Of a stretch of DNA of 64,000 nucleotides, positions 9,453 to 17,764 are shown piece by piece (position 1 is the first letter of the stretch; each line of letters starts with the position of its first letter). The notes below the pieces were generated by a model. That model was not told the origin of the DNA. It made no database searches and was given only the letters and a program-made list of their open reading frames with translations. Position numbers and translations under genes: made by a program. Origin of the DNA: Halopenitus sp041821145 (GTDB lineage: Archaea; Halobacteriota; Halobacteria; Halobacteriales; Haloferacaceae); the NCBI RefSeq assembly GCF_041821145.1, contig NZ_JBGUBC010000002.1, positions 62,001 through 126,000 of the forward strand, given 5' to 3'.

Positions 9453-9630
9453 GGCGACCGTTCGAGTTCGATTCACCTAGGGTTACCGACTCACCGAGGT
9501 ATTTTCTCAGAAACATAACCCTTCTTCGATATCAAAAACAGAAATTTAAACGATCGCTCATTCGATTTTTCAGATTCGGAGAGTGCGACAGTAGATTTAT
9601 ATATCCCCTCCAATAACGAGCGAGTAGAGA
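9453..9630. promoter_or_regulatory. AT-rich divergent promoter region
   Basis: 178 bp with much lower GC than its surroundings. It has a TATA-like element near 9515 for the leftward oxidoreductase, a strong TTTATATA at 9596-9603 for the rightward RHH gene, and an additional AATTTAAAC at about 9543-9551 not accounted for by either gene. Confidence 0.5.
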
Positions 9631-9846
9631 ATGCCGAAAGTCGAGATAACGATCCCGGAGCATCTGGAGATGCAGATCGCCCAGATGGTAGAACAGGGCG
9701 AGTTCCTCAACCGCGAAGAGGCGATAGAGGAACTGCTTTCGACCGGGATCAAGGCCTACAAGACGAGCGGACCGACCGATGAGGAGGAGGGCCCCGGATT
9801 CGAGGACGAGGGGATGATGGGCCACGAGGACGAGTACGTCTTTTGA
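9631..9846 (+). CDS. Small ribbon-helix-helix (CopG-like) protein
   Basis: 71 aa. KVEITIPEHLEMQIAQMV followed by FLNREEAIEELLSTGI is a typical RHH strand-helix-helix DNA-binding unit, then an acidic tail of about 25 residues. Likely a dimeric transcriptional regulator; target not identifiable. Good TATA box TTTATATA at 9596-9603. Confidence 0.82.
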   Translation: MPKVEITIPEHLEMQIAQMVEQGEFLNREEAIEELLSTGIKAYKTSGPTDEEEGPGFEDEGMMGHEDEYVF

Positions 9847-9989
9847 CCGCGACCGGCGTTCGATCTCGTGCGGTTCACGACTCGACGCTCCTGTTTGTAC
9901 CGCTATCGTCCCGTCTGGAGGCCGATATCGCACCGTCCATGAGAGGGATCGCCAAAAACCCTTAAACCGATCTCCGCCCTAATGGATGT

Positions 9990-10268
9990 ATGCACAAAGA
10001 AGAGCTTTTAGAGCTTCACGAGCAGATGGTGACGATCATGGAACACTTCCGCGAGCGCGAGGACGTCGATCCGGAGCTGTTCGAGCCGTACGAACAGCTC
10101 GACATCGACCCCTCCCATGTGCACAAATCCAAAAGCGAGCACAAACACGCGGTCTTCGTGCTCGGAAACGCACTCGCCTCGGCGATGAGCGAGGACGAGT
10201 TCTCGGCGGCCGGCCGCGTCGGCAAGCGGATGCAGGAGCTTGCCGAGGACGCCGAAGGCAAGATGTAA
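9990..10268 (+). CDS. UPF0058 family protein
   Basis: 92 aa, all-helical. MHKEELLELHEQMV, HVHKSKSEHKHAVFVLGNAL and the closing RVGKRMQELA are the family signature; the clustered histidines suggest metal binding. Function is unknown. CCTTAAAC just after 9960 gives a leaderless start at 9990. Confidence 0.92.
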   Translation: MHKEELLELHEQMVTIMEHFREREDVDPELFEPYEQLDIDPSHVHKSKSEHKHAVFVLGNALASAMSEDEFSAAGRVGKRMQELAEDAEGKM

Positions 10269-10409
10269 GCCTCGCCGGAGGTCGAACGAAAACCCGAGGT
10301 CGGATCGCTTGCAGGCCGTGATCGAGCGTCCTCTCGTCCCGATCCGAAGACGAAAGCGACCACTTCAGTCTACGAAACGCAGTTTCTTCTGGGGAGCCCG
10401 CTGACGGAT

Positions 10410-10716
10410 ATGAAACCCCGAAGTGCTCTCCTCGCGATCGGATCGTCGATAGCCGCGGGATCGGTCGCTGCCGCCGGCTGCCTCGTGCCCACCGGGGAAA
10501 CGCCGGCGGGAGACGGAACCGGCAATCGCGGCGGTGGGGCCGGTGATGGGATAAACGGCGACGGTGATGAAAACGGCGACGGCACCGCTCCGTTCGCAGG
10601 CGTCGGGTGCCCCTCCTTCGAGGAGAACGCACGCGTTCCGGATCGTCGGGTTCGTCGACAAGGAGTCCGAGGATCCAAGCCGTATCGAGTACGTGGTGCT
10701 GTTCCAGGGCAAGTGA
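10410..10716 (+). pseudogene. Broken lipoprotein gene (signal peptide plus frameshifted tail)
   Basis: The first frame reads a lipoprotein signal with a lipobox-like SVAAAGC, a Gly/Asp-rich spacer and CPSFEEN, the start of a haloarchaeal secreted domain I have seen in full-length proteins. Close to position 10632 the reading continues sensibly only in another frame (FRIVGFVDKESEDPSRIEYV, ending at the stop 10714-10716). The total is also much shorter than such lipoproteins, so both an internal deletion and a frameshift are likely. Confidence 0.5.
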
Positions 10717-10785
10717 TATCCCGGATCCGAACGGGGAACCATCCGCCGGGCAAGCCTCAAGACCGGCGGCGTGAAACGTCCCGGC

Positions 10786-13026
10786 ATGAACGAGCTCGCG
10801 GGCATCGATCTCACCGTCCGTGCGGCCGCAAAGCGGGACGCGGGGCGGGGGATCGCCCGACTGCCGGAGGACGCGAGACGCGATCTCGGCGTCCTCAGTG
10901 GCGATACGATCCGTATCGAGGGCGAGGGGTCGACCGTGGCGAAGGTGTGGCCGGGGGGTCCCGACGCCACGGCCGGATCCGTCCGGATCGACGCCGACAC
11001 TCGCGCGAACGCCGGCGTCAAGGTCGGCGATACGGTTAGCGTCGCACCGGTCGCCGTCGAGGACGCCCGATCGGTGACGCTGCGTGCACCCGTATCCAAG
11101 TCGGAACTCGATATCGACGAGGCCTCCTTCGAACGATCGCTCTCGCGCGCGCTTCGTGATCGGCCGCTCACCGCCGGCGAGACCGTCCACGTCGAACGCC
11201 TCGGAGGGCTCCGCTTCGAGATCGTCGCGACCGATCCGGACGGAACCGTTCGGGTGACTGACCGGACGGAGCTCTCGATACGGACCGGAGAATCCAGCGA
11301 TGTGGTTGCGGACAGTACTGGGCGTCGCTCAGCGCCAGCAGGCGGGGAGTCCGACGGCTCTCGAACGGACGAGCAAGGTGCCGAACGCAGTGCCGCAAGC
11401 GAGGCTGGCGAGGCCGGCGAAACGACGACACCAGCGACGCGGCGAACTGGTGCGACCTACGAGGACATCGGCGGCCTCGACGAGGAACTCGATCTGGTCC
11501 GAGAGCTGATCGAGCTGCCGCTTTCGGAACCCGACATATTCAGCCGTCTCGGCGTCGATCCACCGAAAGGGGTCCTGTTGTACGGCCCGCCCGGGACCGG
11601 GAAAACGCTCATCGCGCGGGCGGTGGCCAACGAAGTCGACGCCGAGTTCATCACGATCGACGGCCCCGAGATCACCTCAAAGTACAAAGGGGAAAGCGAA
11701 AAGCGGCTCCGGGAGGTCTTCGAGCGTGCAAACGAGGAGGCACCCGCGATCATATTCTTCGACGAGATCGACTCGATCGCGGGCAAACGTGACGACGGCG
11801 GCGATCTGGAGAATCGAGTCGTCGGACAGCTCCTCTCACTCATGGACGGGCTCGATGCGCGCGGCGAAGTGATCGTCATCGGCGCAACGAACCGCGTCGA
11901 CGTCCTCGATCCGGCCTTACGTCGCGGCGGTCGTTTCGATCGGGAGATCGAGATCGGCGTCCCCGGGGAGGCCGGACGCCGGCAGATCCTGGAGGTACAC
12001 ACGCGCCGGATGCCTCTCGCTGCCGACGTCGATCTCGGCCGGATCGCCGGGCGGACCTACGGCTTCGTCGGCGCGGATATCGAGAGTCTCACCCAGGAGG
12101 CGGCGATGACGGCCCTACGTCGCACCCGAGACGCGGGAGAATCGCTTGAGGGCGTCGAGGTCACGCGAGCAGACTTCGATCGGGCGCTCTCGGCGGTCGA
12201 GCCGAGCGCGATGCGCGAGTATATCGCGGAGACGCCTGAGACGACCTTCGCGGACGTCGGGGGACACGAAGAGGCGAAACGGCGGCTCGAACGCGCGGTC
12301 ACCTGGCCGCTCAGCCACGCGCCGCTTTTCGAGGCGGCGAACGCCGACCCGCCGACGGGGATCCTGTTGTATGGACCGCCGGGAACCGGCAAGACGCTTC
12401 TCGCCCGGGCGATCGCCGGCGAGAGCGGTGTCAACTTCATACAGGTGGCCGGGCCGGAGCTTCTGGATCGCTACGTCGGCGAGTCCGAGAAGGCCGTCCG
12501 GGAGGTGTTCGAGCGCGCTCGGCAAGCCTCACCCACCATCGTCTTCCTCGATGAGATCGATGCCGTGGCGACCGCCCGCGGCGAGGGCGCCTCGGGCGGG
12601 GACAGTTCGGGCGTCGGCGAGCGGGTCGTCTCACAACTGCTCACCGAACTCGATCGGGCCGCCGAAGACCCGAACCTCGCGGTGATCGCGGCGACCAACC
12701 GCAAGAATGCGCTCGATCCGGCGCTGCTTCGTCCCGGTCGGATCGAGACCCACATCGAGGTCCCCCTCCCCGACCGCGGCGCTCGCGAGGAGATCCTCCG
12801 TGTCCATACGCGGGAACAGCCCCGAAGCGACGACGTCGACCTCGACGCAGTCGCCGAGGCCACGGAGGGACTTTCGGGAGCCGAACTCGCCGCCGTCTGT
12901 CGTGAAGCCGCGCTCGCTGCGATCGAAGACGTAGCGGAGACACACGGCGAGGACGCGGCCGACCATCCGGAGGCTGTCGAAGTGACGGCCGACCACTACG
13001 AGGCAGCCATCGCGGCGATTACCTGA
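10786..13026 (+). CDS. CDC48/p97-type double AAA+ ATPase
   Basis: 746 aa unfoldase. The N-terminal double-psi beta-barrel (IARLPEDARRDLGVLSGDTI) precedes a Gly/Ser/Glu-rich linker at about residues 170-225 and two AAA modules, each with Walker A GPPGTGKT (about residues 267 and 529), Walker B (IIFFDEID, IVFLDEID) and arginine-finger regions (LDPALRRGGRFD, LDPALLRPGRIE). Haloarchaeal genomes usually hold more than one CDC48 paralogue. The ATG at 10786 is preferred to the in-frame GTG at 10771. The long low-complexity linker between N and D1 is unusual. Confidence 0.93.
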   Translation: MNELAGIDLTVRAAAKRDAGRGIARLPEDARRDLGVLSGDTIRIEGEGSTVAKVWPGGPDATAGSVRIDADTRANAGVKVGDTVSVAPVAVEDARSVTLRAPVSKSELDIDEASFERSLSRALRDRPLTAGETVHVERLGGLRFEIVATDPDGTVRVTDRTELSIRTGESSDVVADSTGRRSAPAGGESDGSRTDEQGAERSAASEAGEAGETTTPATRRTGATYEDIGGLDEELDLVRELIELPLSEPDIFSRLGVDPPKGVLLYGPPGTGKTLIARAVANEVDAEFITIDGPEITSKYKGESEKRLREVFERANEEAPAIIFFDEIDSIAGKRDDGGDLENRVVGQLLSLMDGLDARGEVIVIGATNRVDVLDPALRRGGRFDREIEIGVPGEAGRRQILEVHTRRMPLAADVDLGRIAGRTYGFVGADIESLTQEAAMTALRRTRDAGESLEGVEVTRADFDRALSAVEPSAMREYIAETPETTFADVGGHEEAKRRLERAVTWPLSHAPLFEAANADPPTGILLYGPPGTGKTLLARAIAGESGVNFIQVAGPELLDRYVGESEKAVREVFERARQASPTIVFLDEIDAVATARGEGASGGDSSGVGERVVSQLLTELDRAAEDPNLAVIAATNRKNALDPALLRPGRIETHIEVPLPDRGAREEILRVHTREQPRSDDVDLDAVAEATEGLSGAELAAVCREAALAAIEDVAETHGEDAADHPEAVEVTADHYEAAIAAIT

Positions 13027-13041
13027 ATACAGGCGCTAAGG

Positions 13042-13100
13042 CCCCACCCTCAAGGAGCACCGTAGTCCGCGAAGCGGACAAGGAGCGCAGTAGGGTGGGG
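13042..13100 (+). ncRNA. Nested hairpin resembling an IS605/IS1341 right end (TnpB guide-RNA-like), no tnpB
   Basis: CCCCACCCT (13042-13050) pairs perfectly with AGGGTGGGG (13092-13100). Inside it GTCCGC-GAA-GCGGAC (13065-13079) forms a second perfect 6-bp hairpin. The elements CAAGGAGC and AGTAGGGTGGGG are like the 3' ends of haloarchaeal IS1341-type elements, where the TnpB-associated RNA lies. No transposase frame remains on either side. It could also act as a terminator of the CDC48 gene; strand is assigned by the resemblance. Confidence 0.5.
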
Positions 13101-13178
13101 AGGAAGTCACCGGTCCAAAAGTGATGTTTCACCGATTCGAAAGACAGGTTCGGTTCGGGAGATGGCGAAATCAGGACG

Positions 13179-14366
13179 TCACTGGCCCGCGGTCGAGACG
13201 ATCTTCACCACGTCCCCCTCCGAGAGCGTGTGATCCTCGCCGATCCGACGGTTCGACCGTGCGTCGATCGCATGGAGGTATCCCTCGCCGATGTCGGTGT
13301 GAACGGCGTACGCGAGATCGCGCGGCGTCGATCCCTGCGAAAGCAGGACGGCGTCCGGGAGGACGTTCCCCCGTGCGTCGGTCCATTTCGAGGCATCTTG
13401 GACGGGATAGGCCGTGAACCGATCGAGTCGATCGTAGACCGCTCTGTCGAGTGCCGACTGGATGCCAGTGCCGTCGAACTCCGCCATCACCTCTCGAACG
13501 GTTTCGAGTCCCTCCCGCTGTGCGTCCGTGAGATCTGCGCGGATCTCGAAGTCCTCGTCGCCCGGATCGTAGTCGATCGCGCCCGACTCCGCCGCGCGTC
13601 GCAAGGCGAGTTCGCCGTCCGCGGTCGCAAACACCACCGATCCGTCCGCCTGCGTCCGGAGTCGCTCGAGATTTTCCGGCGGGGCGACGTCAGCCTTGTT
13701 CGCGATGACGACGATCGGCTTGGTGCGCTGACGGAGTCGTCGCGCGAGTCGCTCGCGGTCGTCATCACTCCATCCGATCGGATCCTCGGGATACTCCATG
13801 TTTCGGAGGACGGCGGCGACGTCCGCCTCCGTGGCGCCAAAGCCGGTGAGCAGCTCCGTGATCGCCTCGTCGACGTCGAACTCCGGCGATCGTGATTTCC
13901 GTTCGACGCTCTCCCAGTTTCGGTCGACGATCCCGGCGAGCCAGAGATCCATCTCTCGCTCGATGAAGGCGACGTCCTCAAGCGGGTCTCGTGTCCCGAT
14001 CGGTACCGGTTCGCCCTCCGCGTTCGTTCCACCGGAGGCGTCGACGACGTTGAGTATCACGTCCGCGTTCGTCAACTCGTCGAGAAACTGGTTGCCCAGC
14101 CCCCGTCCCTCGTGAGCGCCGGGAACGAGCCCGGCGACGTCCAGGAGTTCGATGGGGACGTAGCGTTTGCCGTCCCGGCAGTTCTCGTTGCCACAGCGTT
14201 CCGTCCGGTCGAGACACGGACACCGTGTTCGAACGTGTGTCACGCCACGATTGGCGTCGATCGTCGTGAACGGATAGTTGGCGACGTCGACGTCGGCCAT
14301 CGTCGCCGCCGTATAGAACGTCGACTTCCCCGCGTTCGGCTTCCCCGCGAGCGCGACCGTGATCAT
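13179..14366 (-). CDS. ychF: YchF/OLA1-type redox-regulated ATPase
   Basis: 395 aa Obg-related P-loop NTPase with TGS domain. G1 is GKPNAGKST (residues 8-16), G3-like LLDVAGLVPGAHEGRGLGN, G4-like VIANKAD and the C-terminal TGS segment (HTLSEGDVVKIVSTAG). The insert CPCLDRTERCGNENCRDG is the Cys-rich loop typical of archaeal YchF. ATG 14366 (MITVALAGKP) is chosen; the frame is open further upstream but that stretch is not protein-like. A 21-bp repeat array lies upstream. Confidence 0.94.
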   Translation of the reverse strand: MITVALAGKPNAGKSTFYTAATMADVDVANYPFTTIDANRGVTHVRTRCPCLDRTERCGNENCRDGKRYVPIELLDVAGLVPGAHEGRGLGNQFLDELTNADVILNVVDASGGTNAEGEPVPIGTRDPLEDVAFIEREMDLWLAGIVDRNWESVERKSRSPEFDVDEAITELLTGFGATEADVAAVLRNMEYPEDPIGWSDDDRERLARRLRQRTKPIVVIANKADVAPPENLERLRTQADGSVVFATADGELALRRAAESGAIDYDPGDEDFEIRADLTDAQREGLETVREVMAEFDGTGIQSALDRAVYDRLDRFTAYPVQDASKWTDARGNVLPDAVLLSQGSTPRDLAYAVHTDIGEGYLHAIDARSNRRIGEDHTLSEGDVVKIVSTAGQ

Positions 14367-14413
14367 GATACCTGGTTCCTCGTGGGGTCGAAAGCGCCTT
14401 TCGGTCCGGCCTG

Positions 14414-14497
14414 GAAGGCGATCATCGTCGCGATCCGGTCGTCTCAATCACGGAGCCAGTCATTGCGGTCACGGATCCGGTCGTCTCAATCACGGAT
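14414..14497. repeat. 21-bp phased direct repeats upstream of ychF
   Basis: Three 21-bp units (14435-14455, 14456-14476, 14477-14497); the first and third are identical over 20 positions and the middle one keeps the CGGTCACGGAT end. A weaker fourth unit may precede at 14414-14434. The array ends about 20 bp upstream of the likely ychF TATA. Confidence 0.7.
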
Positions 14498-14502
14498 CCG
14501 AT

Positions 14503-14709
14503 CTACGCACCGGCGAGCACGTCGCCGACTCGACGCGGTTCGCCCGAGAGATCCGGGTCGGACTCGACGATCTGGAGTATCTCGTGATCGGTCACGTCGG
14601 GGTACTGTTTTTCGGTTGCCTCCTCGATCAGGTCGCGGTCGAGTCGAAACTCCGTGCCCTCGTAGACGACGTCGACGCCGTCGTCCTCGATTGAGAGGAT
14701 CGTGGTCAT
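14503..14709 (-). CDS. DUF5800 family small protein
   Basis: 68 aa. VDVVYEGTEFRLDRDLIEEA and YPDVTDHEILQIVE with the closing SGEPRRVGDVL are the family pattern as I remember it. Compact, acidic, no membrane segment; function unknown. CTTATAC at about 14732-14740 on this strand is well placed for a leaderless ATG at 14709. Confidence 0.85.
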   Translation of the reverse strand: MTTILSIEDDGVDVVYEGTEFRLDRDLIEEATEKQYPDVTDHEILQIVESDPDLSGEPRRVGDVLAGA

Positions 14710-14847
14710 ATCGACGGAAGGTCGGGTGAACGTATAAGGGTGCGGCTCCAAGGACGGCTCCTCCCTCCGACTCGCGATCCCGGATCGGCGATCGAGATCG
14801 GTTCCCTCCGAATACACCTTTAAGCGCTCGCGAGTAGTGGCTGGGGT

Positions 14848-16143
14848 ATGCACGTGAGTGACCTCGACCGCTATCGTCAGCTTCGACGCGAACTGCACCG
14901 CTACCCCGAGCCCGCATGGTGTGAGTTCTACACGACCGCCCGGATCGTCGAGGTGCTCGAGGAACGCGACCCGGACGCGCTGCACGTGGGGCGTGAGGTA
15001 CTTGTAAGCGATCGGCGAACGGGCGTCCCAGAGGAGACCACACTCGATGAGTGGGCCGACCGCGCGCGTGAAGCAGGGGCCGACGAGTCGGTTCTCGAAC
15101 GAACCGAGGGGGGACACACGGGCTGTATTGCCGTCTTCGAATGTGGGGACGGGCCGGTCGTCGGGCTTCGAGTCGACATCGACGGGCTCCCGGTGACCGA
15201 AAGCGAGAGCGAGGATCACGAACCCGCGGCCGAGGGATTCCGGTCGAGGAATGAGGGGTACATGCACGCGTGCGGTCACGACGGCCACATGACGATCGGG
15301 ATCGGCGTGATCGACGCGATCCTCGAGGGGGAATTCGACGGCACCCTCGTGGCCTGTTTCCAACCGAGCGAGGAGAAGATCGCGGGTGGTGAGCCGATGG
15401 CCGAATCCGGCCACCTCGACGACGTCGAATACCTCTTCGCACTTCATCTCGGGCTCGATCATCCCTCCGGCGAGATCGTCTCCGGGATCGACGAGTTCCT
15501 CGCGATCAGACGCCTGCAGGCGGACTTCGAGGGCGAGCCCGCACACGCCGGGGCGAGCCCCCAACAGGGCCACAACGCCGTACAGGCGATGGCGACTGCC
15601 GTCCAGAATCTATATGCGATCCCGAGGCACGCGGACGGGAAGACTCGGGTCAACGCCGGAGTCGTCGGCGGGGGAACGGCAACGAACGTGATACCGAAGG
15701 AGGCATTCCTGGAGGGGGAGGTCCGCGGGAGCACGACCGCGCTCGCCGACTACATGTTCGAGAAGGCCGAACACGTCATCACGAACGCGGCGGATATGCA
15801 CAGCTGTGACGTCTCGATCGAGTCGACGGGCGATGCCCCGAGCGCGACGAGCGACGAGGAACTCGCCGCGATCGTCGGCGAGGTGGCACGCACCGTCGAC
15901 GGCGTGGACACGATACGCGACTTCGACGAACTCGGAGGAAGCGAGGACGCGACGTTCCTCATGCAACACGTCCAGGACCGCGGCGGGCTGGCCTGTTACG
16001 CCTGTGTCGGGACCGACCACCCCGGCGGTCACCACTCCGCCACGTTCGACCTCGTCGAAGACGATCTTCGGATCGGGATCGAGGTGCTCTCCGGCGCGAT
16101 CGAACAGGTCGGTCGCGACGGGGTCTCCCCCTCCGGAGTCTGA
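14848..16143 (+). CDS. M20 family amidohydrolase/peptidase
   Basis: 431 aa. Metal-site motifs GLRVDIDGLPV and MHACGHDGHM are those of M20D amidohydrolases (hippurate/IAA-amino acid/AbgB-like), followed by the dimerisation-domain pattern RLQADFEGEPAHAGASPQQGHNAV and the later CVGTDHPGGHHSATFD. Cleaves an N-acyl or amide bond of an amino-acid derivative; substrate unresolved. CTTTAAG just after 14817 gives a leaderless start at 14848. Confidence 0.92.
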   Translation: MHVSDLDRYRQLRRELHRYPEPAWCEFYTTARIVEVLEERDPDALHVGREVLVSDRRTGVPEETTLDEWADRAREAGADESVLERTEGGHTGCIAVFECGDGPVVGLRVDIDGLPVTESESEDHEPAAEGFRSRNEGYMHACGHDGHMTIGIGVIDAILEGEFDGTLVACFQPSEEKIAGGEPMAESGHLDDVEYLFALHLGLDHPSGEIVSGIDEFLAIRRLQADFEGEPAHAGASPQQGHNAVQAMATAVQNLYAIPRHADGKTRVNAGVVGGGTATNVIPKEAFLEGEVRGSTTALADYMFEKAEHVITNAADMHSCDVSIESTGDAPSATSDEELAAIVGEVARTVDGVDTIRDFDELGGSEDATFLMQHVQDRGGLACYACVGTDHPGGHHSATFDLVEDDLRIGIEVLSGAIEQVGRDGVSPSGV

Positions 16144-16155
16144 TCCGCCCTCTCG

Positions 16156-16226
16156 GACCGTCTCCAGTGGGGACGTCCCCCGTGACCGTTCTCGGGTGGT
16201 CGTTCCAGGGTGGCCGTTCCCGGATG
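16156..16226. repeat. Degenerate 14-15 bp tandem repeats between convergent genes
   Basis: Units beginning GACCGT/GTCGTT/GCCGTT at about 16156, 16184, 16199 and 16213 follow one another with 14-15 bp spacing in the gap between the amidohydrolase and the lipid reductase. No gene is visible in the gap. Confidence 0.45.
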
Positions 16227-16232
16227 CACCGA

Positions 16233-17603
16233 TCAGTATTTCGACTCGGCGCCGGTCGTCTCGTAGATCCGGTCCATGATACCGTCTCGGGTATCCGTCC
16301 ACTCGGTCATTCGGCCGGGCGAGGTCGGATATCGATCGTAGTGTTCGAGCAGCTCGTCGGCGAGCTGTTTGGTCTCATAGAAGTTCCAGATCGTTCCCCA
16401 GTAGCCGAAGCTTTTGATCGCACACTTCAGTTTGAGCCCGAAGGACATCGACGTCGATCCCTCATAGAGCGCCTCGGCGAGTTTCTCGCCGGGCAGCGCC
16501 GCCAGTAGTCCCATGAGGTCGTCGACGTCGACCGCGGTCGAGAGGACGTTATAGACGTCGAGGCCCGCGTATCGGCCGCCGAAGTGGTCCATCACGCGCT
16601 CGTTGTATCGCCAGAGTGCGTCCTCACCCACGTTGCCCTCGCTGATGGCCTGAACGGCCTGTTCGCCGGCGTACTTGCCGGCGTAGGCTGCGCCGGCGAT
16701 CCCGCCGCCGGTGGTCGGATTCACGTGGCCGGCAGCGTCGCCGACCGCCATGTATCCCGGCGCGACCGCGGAATCATATGGCCGCCGCGTCGGCAATGCG
16801 GCGCCGAGTTTGTCGGTCACCGTCGCACCATCGAACTCCGGTCGCCGCCGCAGATCCCGTTTGAGTGCCTCGACAAGCGCCATCGGCTCCTCGTTCATCT
16901 GGAAGCCGAGACCGGCGTTGATCTCGGTGCTCGTTCGCGGGAAGTACCAGAGGTACCCCGCCGCACGCTCGGTCGGCTTGAACACGAGCGCGTCGTCCCA
17001 CTCGACCGGCTCGGGAACTTCGACGATCTCTCGATAGGCCGAACAGAACTGTGAATACCGCACGTTCGTATCGAAGGTCGCTCCCGAGAAGTCGGCTTTG
17101 TCCTGCAATAGCGACAGCGATCCGGCGCCGTCTATCACCACGTCGGCCTCGAAGTCGATCGCCTCACCGCGACGCTTTCCGCGCAGACCGGTCACCCGGC
17201 CGTCGTCGTCCTGGAGTACGTCCCCGATGACCGTCTCGTAGTGGAACTCGACGCCGGCGTCATCCGCGGCGTCGATGATCTTCCGGCCGTACTCCCAGCG
17301 ATCGATGACGGCGAGTTCGCCCGGCACGGGGATCTCGAGAACGGTGTCCTCCTGAGGGATCTCGAAGCGACCGTGGTCGATGCCGGTGTTCGTGAACGCC
17401 GATTCGATCCGTGATTTGGGGATCGCCTCCGGGAACGCGTCGGCACCCTTCAACGCGTCGCCGCAGGCGATGTGGCCGGCATCGCGTTCGTTCTTCCGCT
17501 CCACGATGGCGACGTCGAGGCCCTCCATTGCGATCGTCGTCGCCGCATAACATCCGGCGGTTCCTGCCCCCGCGACGACGACATCGTACTCGTAGGTGGT
17601 CAT
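16233..17603 (-). CDS. Geranylgeranyl reductase family (digeranylgeranylglycerophospholipid reductase-like)
   Basis: 456 aa FAD enzyme that saturates isoprenoid chains of archaeal lipids. N-terminal dinucleotide-binding VVVAGAGTAGCYAA, then EIPVPGELAVIDRWEYGRK, the FAD motif APGYMAVGDAAGHVNPTTGGGI. Haloarchaea have several paralogues, acting on membrane lipid, menaquinone side chain or glycosyl-carrier dolichol, so the exact substrate is uncertain. ATAAAG near 17632 on this strand is the likely TATA. Confidence 0.9.
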   Translation of the reverse strand: MTTYEYDVVVAGAGTAGCYAATTIAMEGLDVAIVERKNERDAGHIACGDALKGADAFPEAIPKSRIESAFTNTGIDHGRFEIPQEDTVLEIPVPGELAVIDRWEYGRKIIDAADDAGVEFHYETVIGDVLQDDDGRVTGLRGKRRGEAIDFEADVVIDGAGSLSLLQDKADFSGATFDTNVRYSQFCSAYREIVEVPEPVEWDDALVFKPTERAAGYLWYFPRTSTEINAGLGFQMNEEPMALVEALKRDLRRRPEFDGATVTDKLGAALPTRRPYDSAVAPGYMAVGDAAGHVNPTTGGGIAGAAYAGKYAGEQAVQAISEGNVGEDALWRYNERVMDHFGGRYAGLDVYNVLSTAVDVDDLMGLLAALPGEKLAEALYEGSTSMSFGLKLKCAIKSFGYWGTIWNFYETKQLADELLEHYDRYPTSPGRMTEWTDTRDGIMDRIYETTGAESKY

Positions 17604-17764
17604 ATGCTACCCGTCGCCGGCGCGGCGGCAAAACTCTTTATCCCGTATTCCGTCCTTTCACCGGCATCAAAACCGATTCGAGCCGATTCGCCGTCTTCGC
17701 GAGTCGGGTGGCTGTCACGTTCGTGCGGAAGGTTTTACCCGCCTCCGCCGTGGATCGCCCTACG

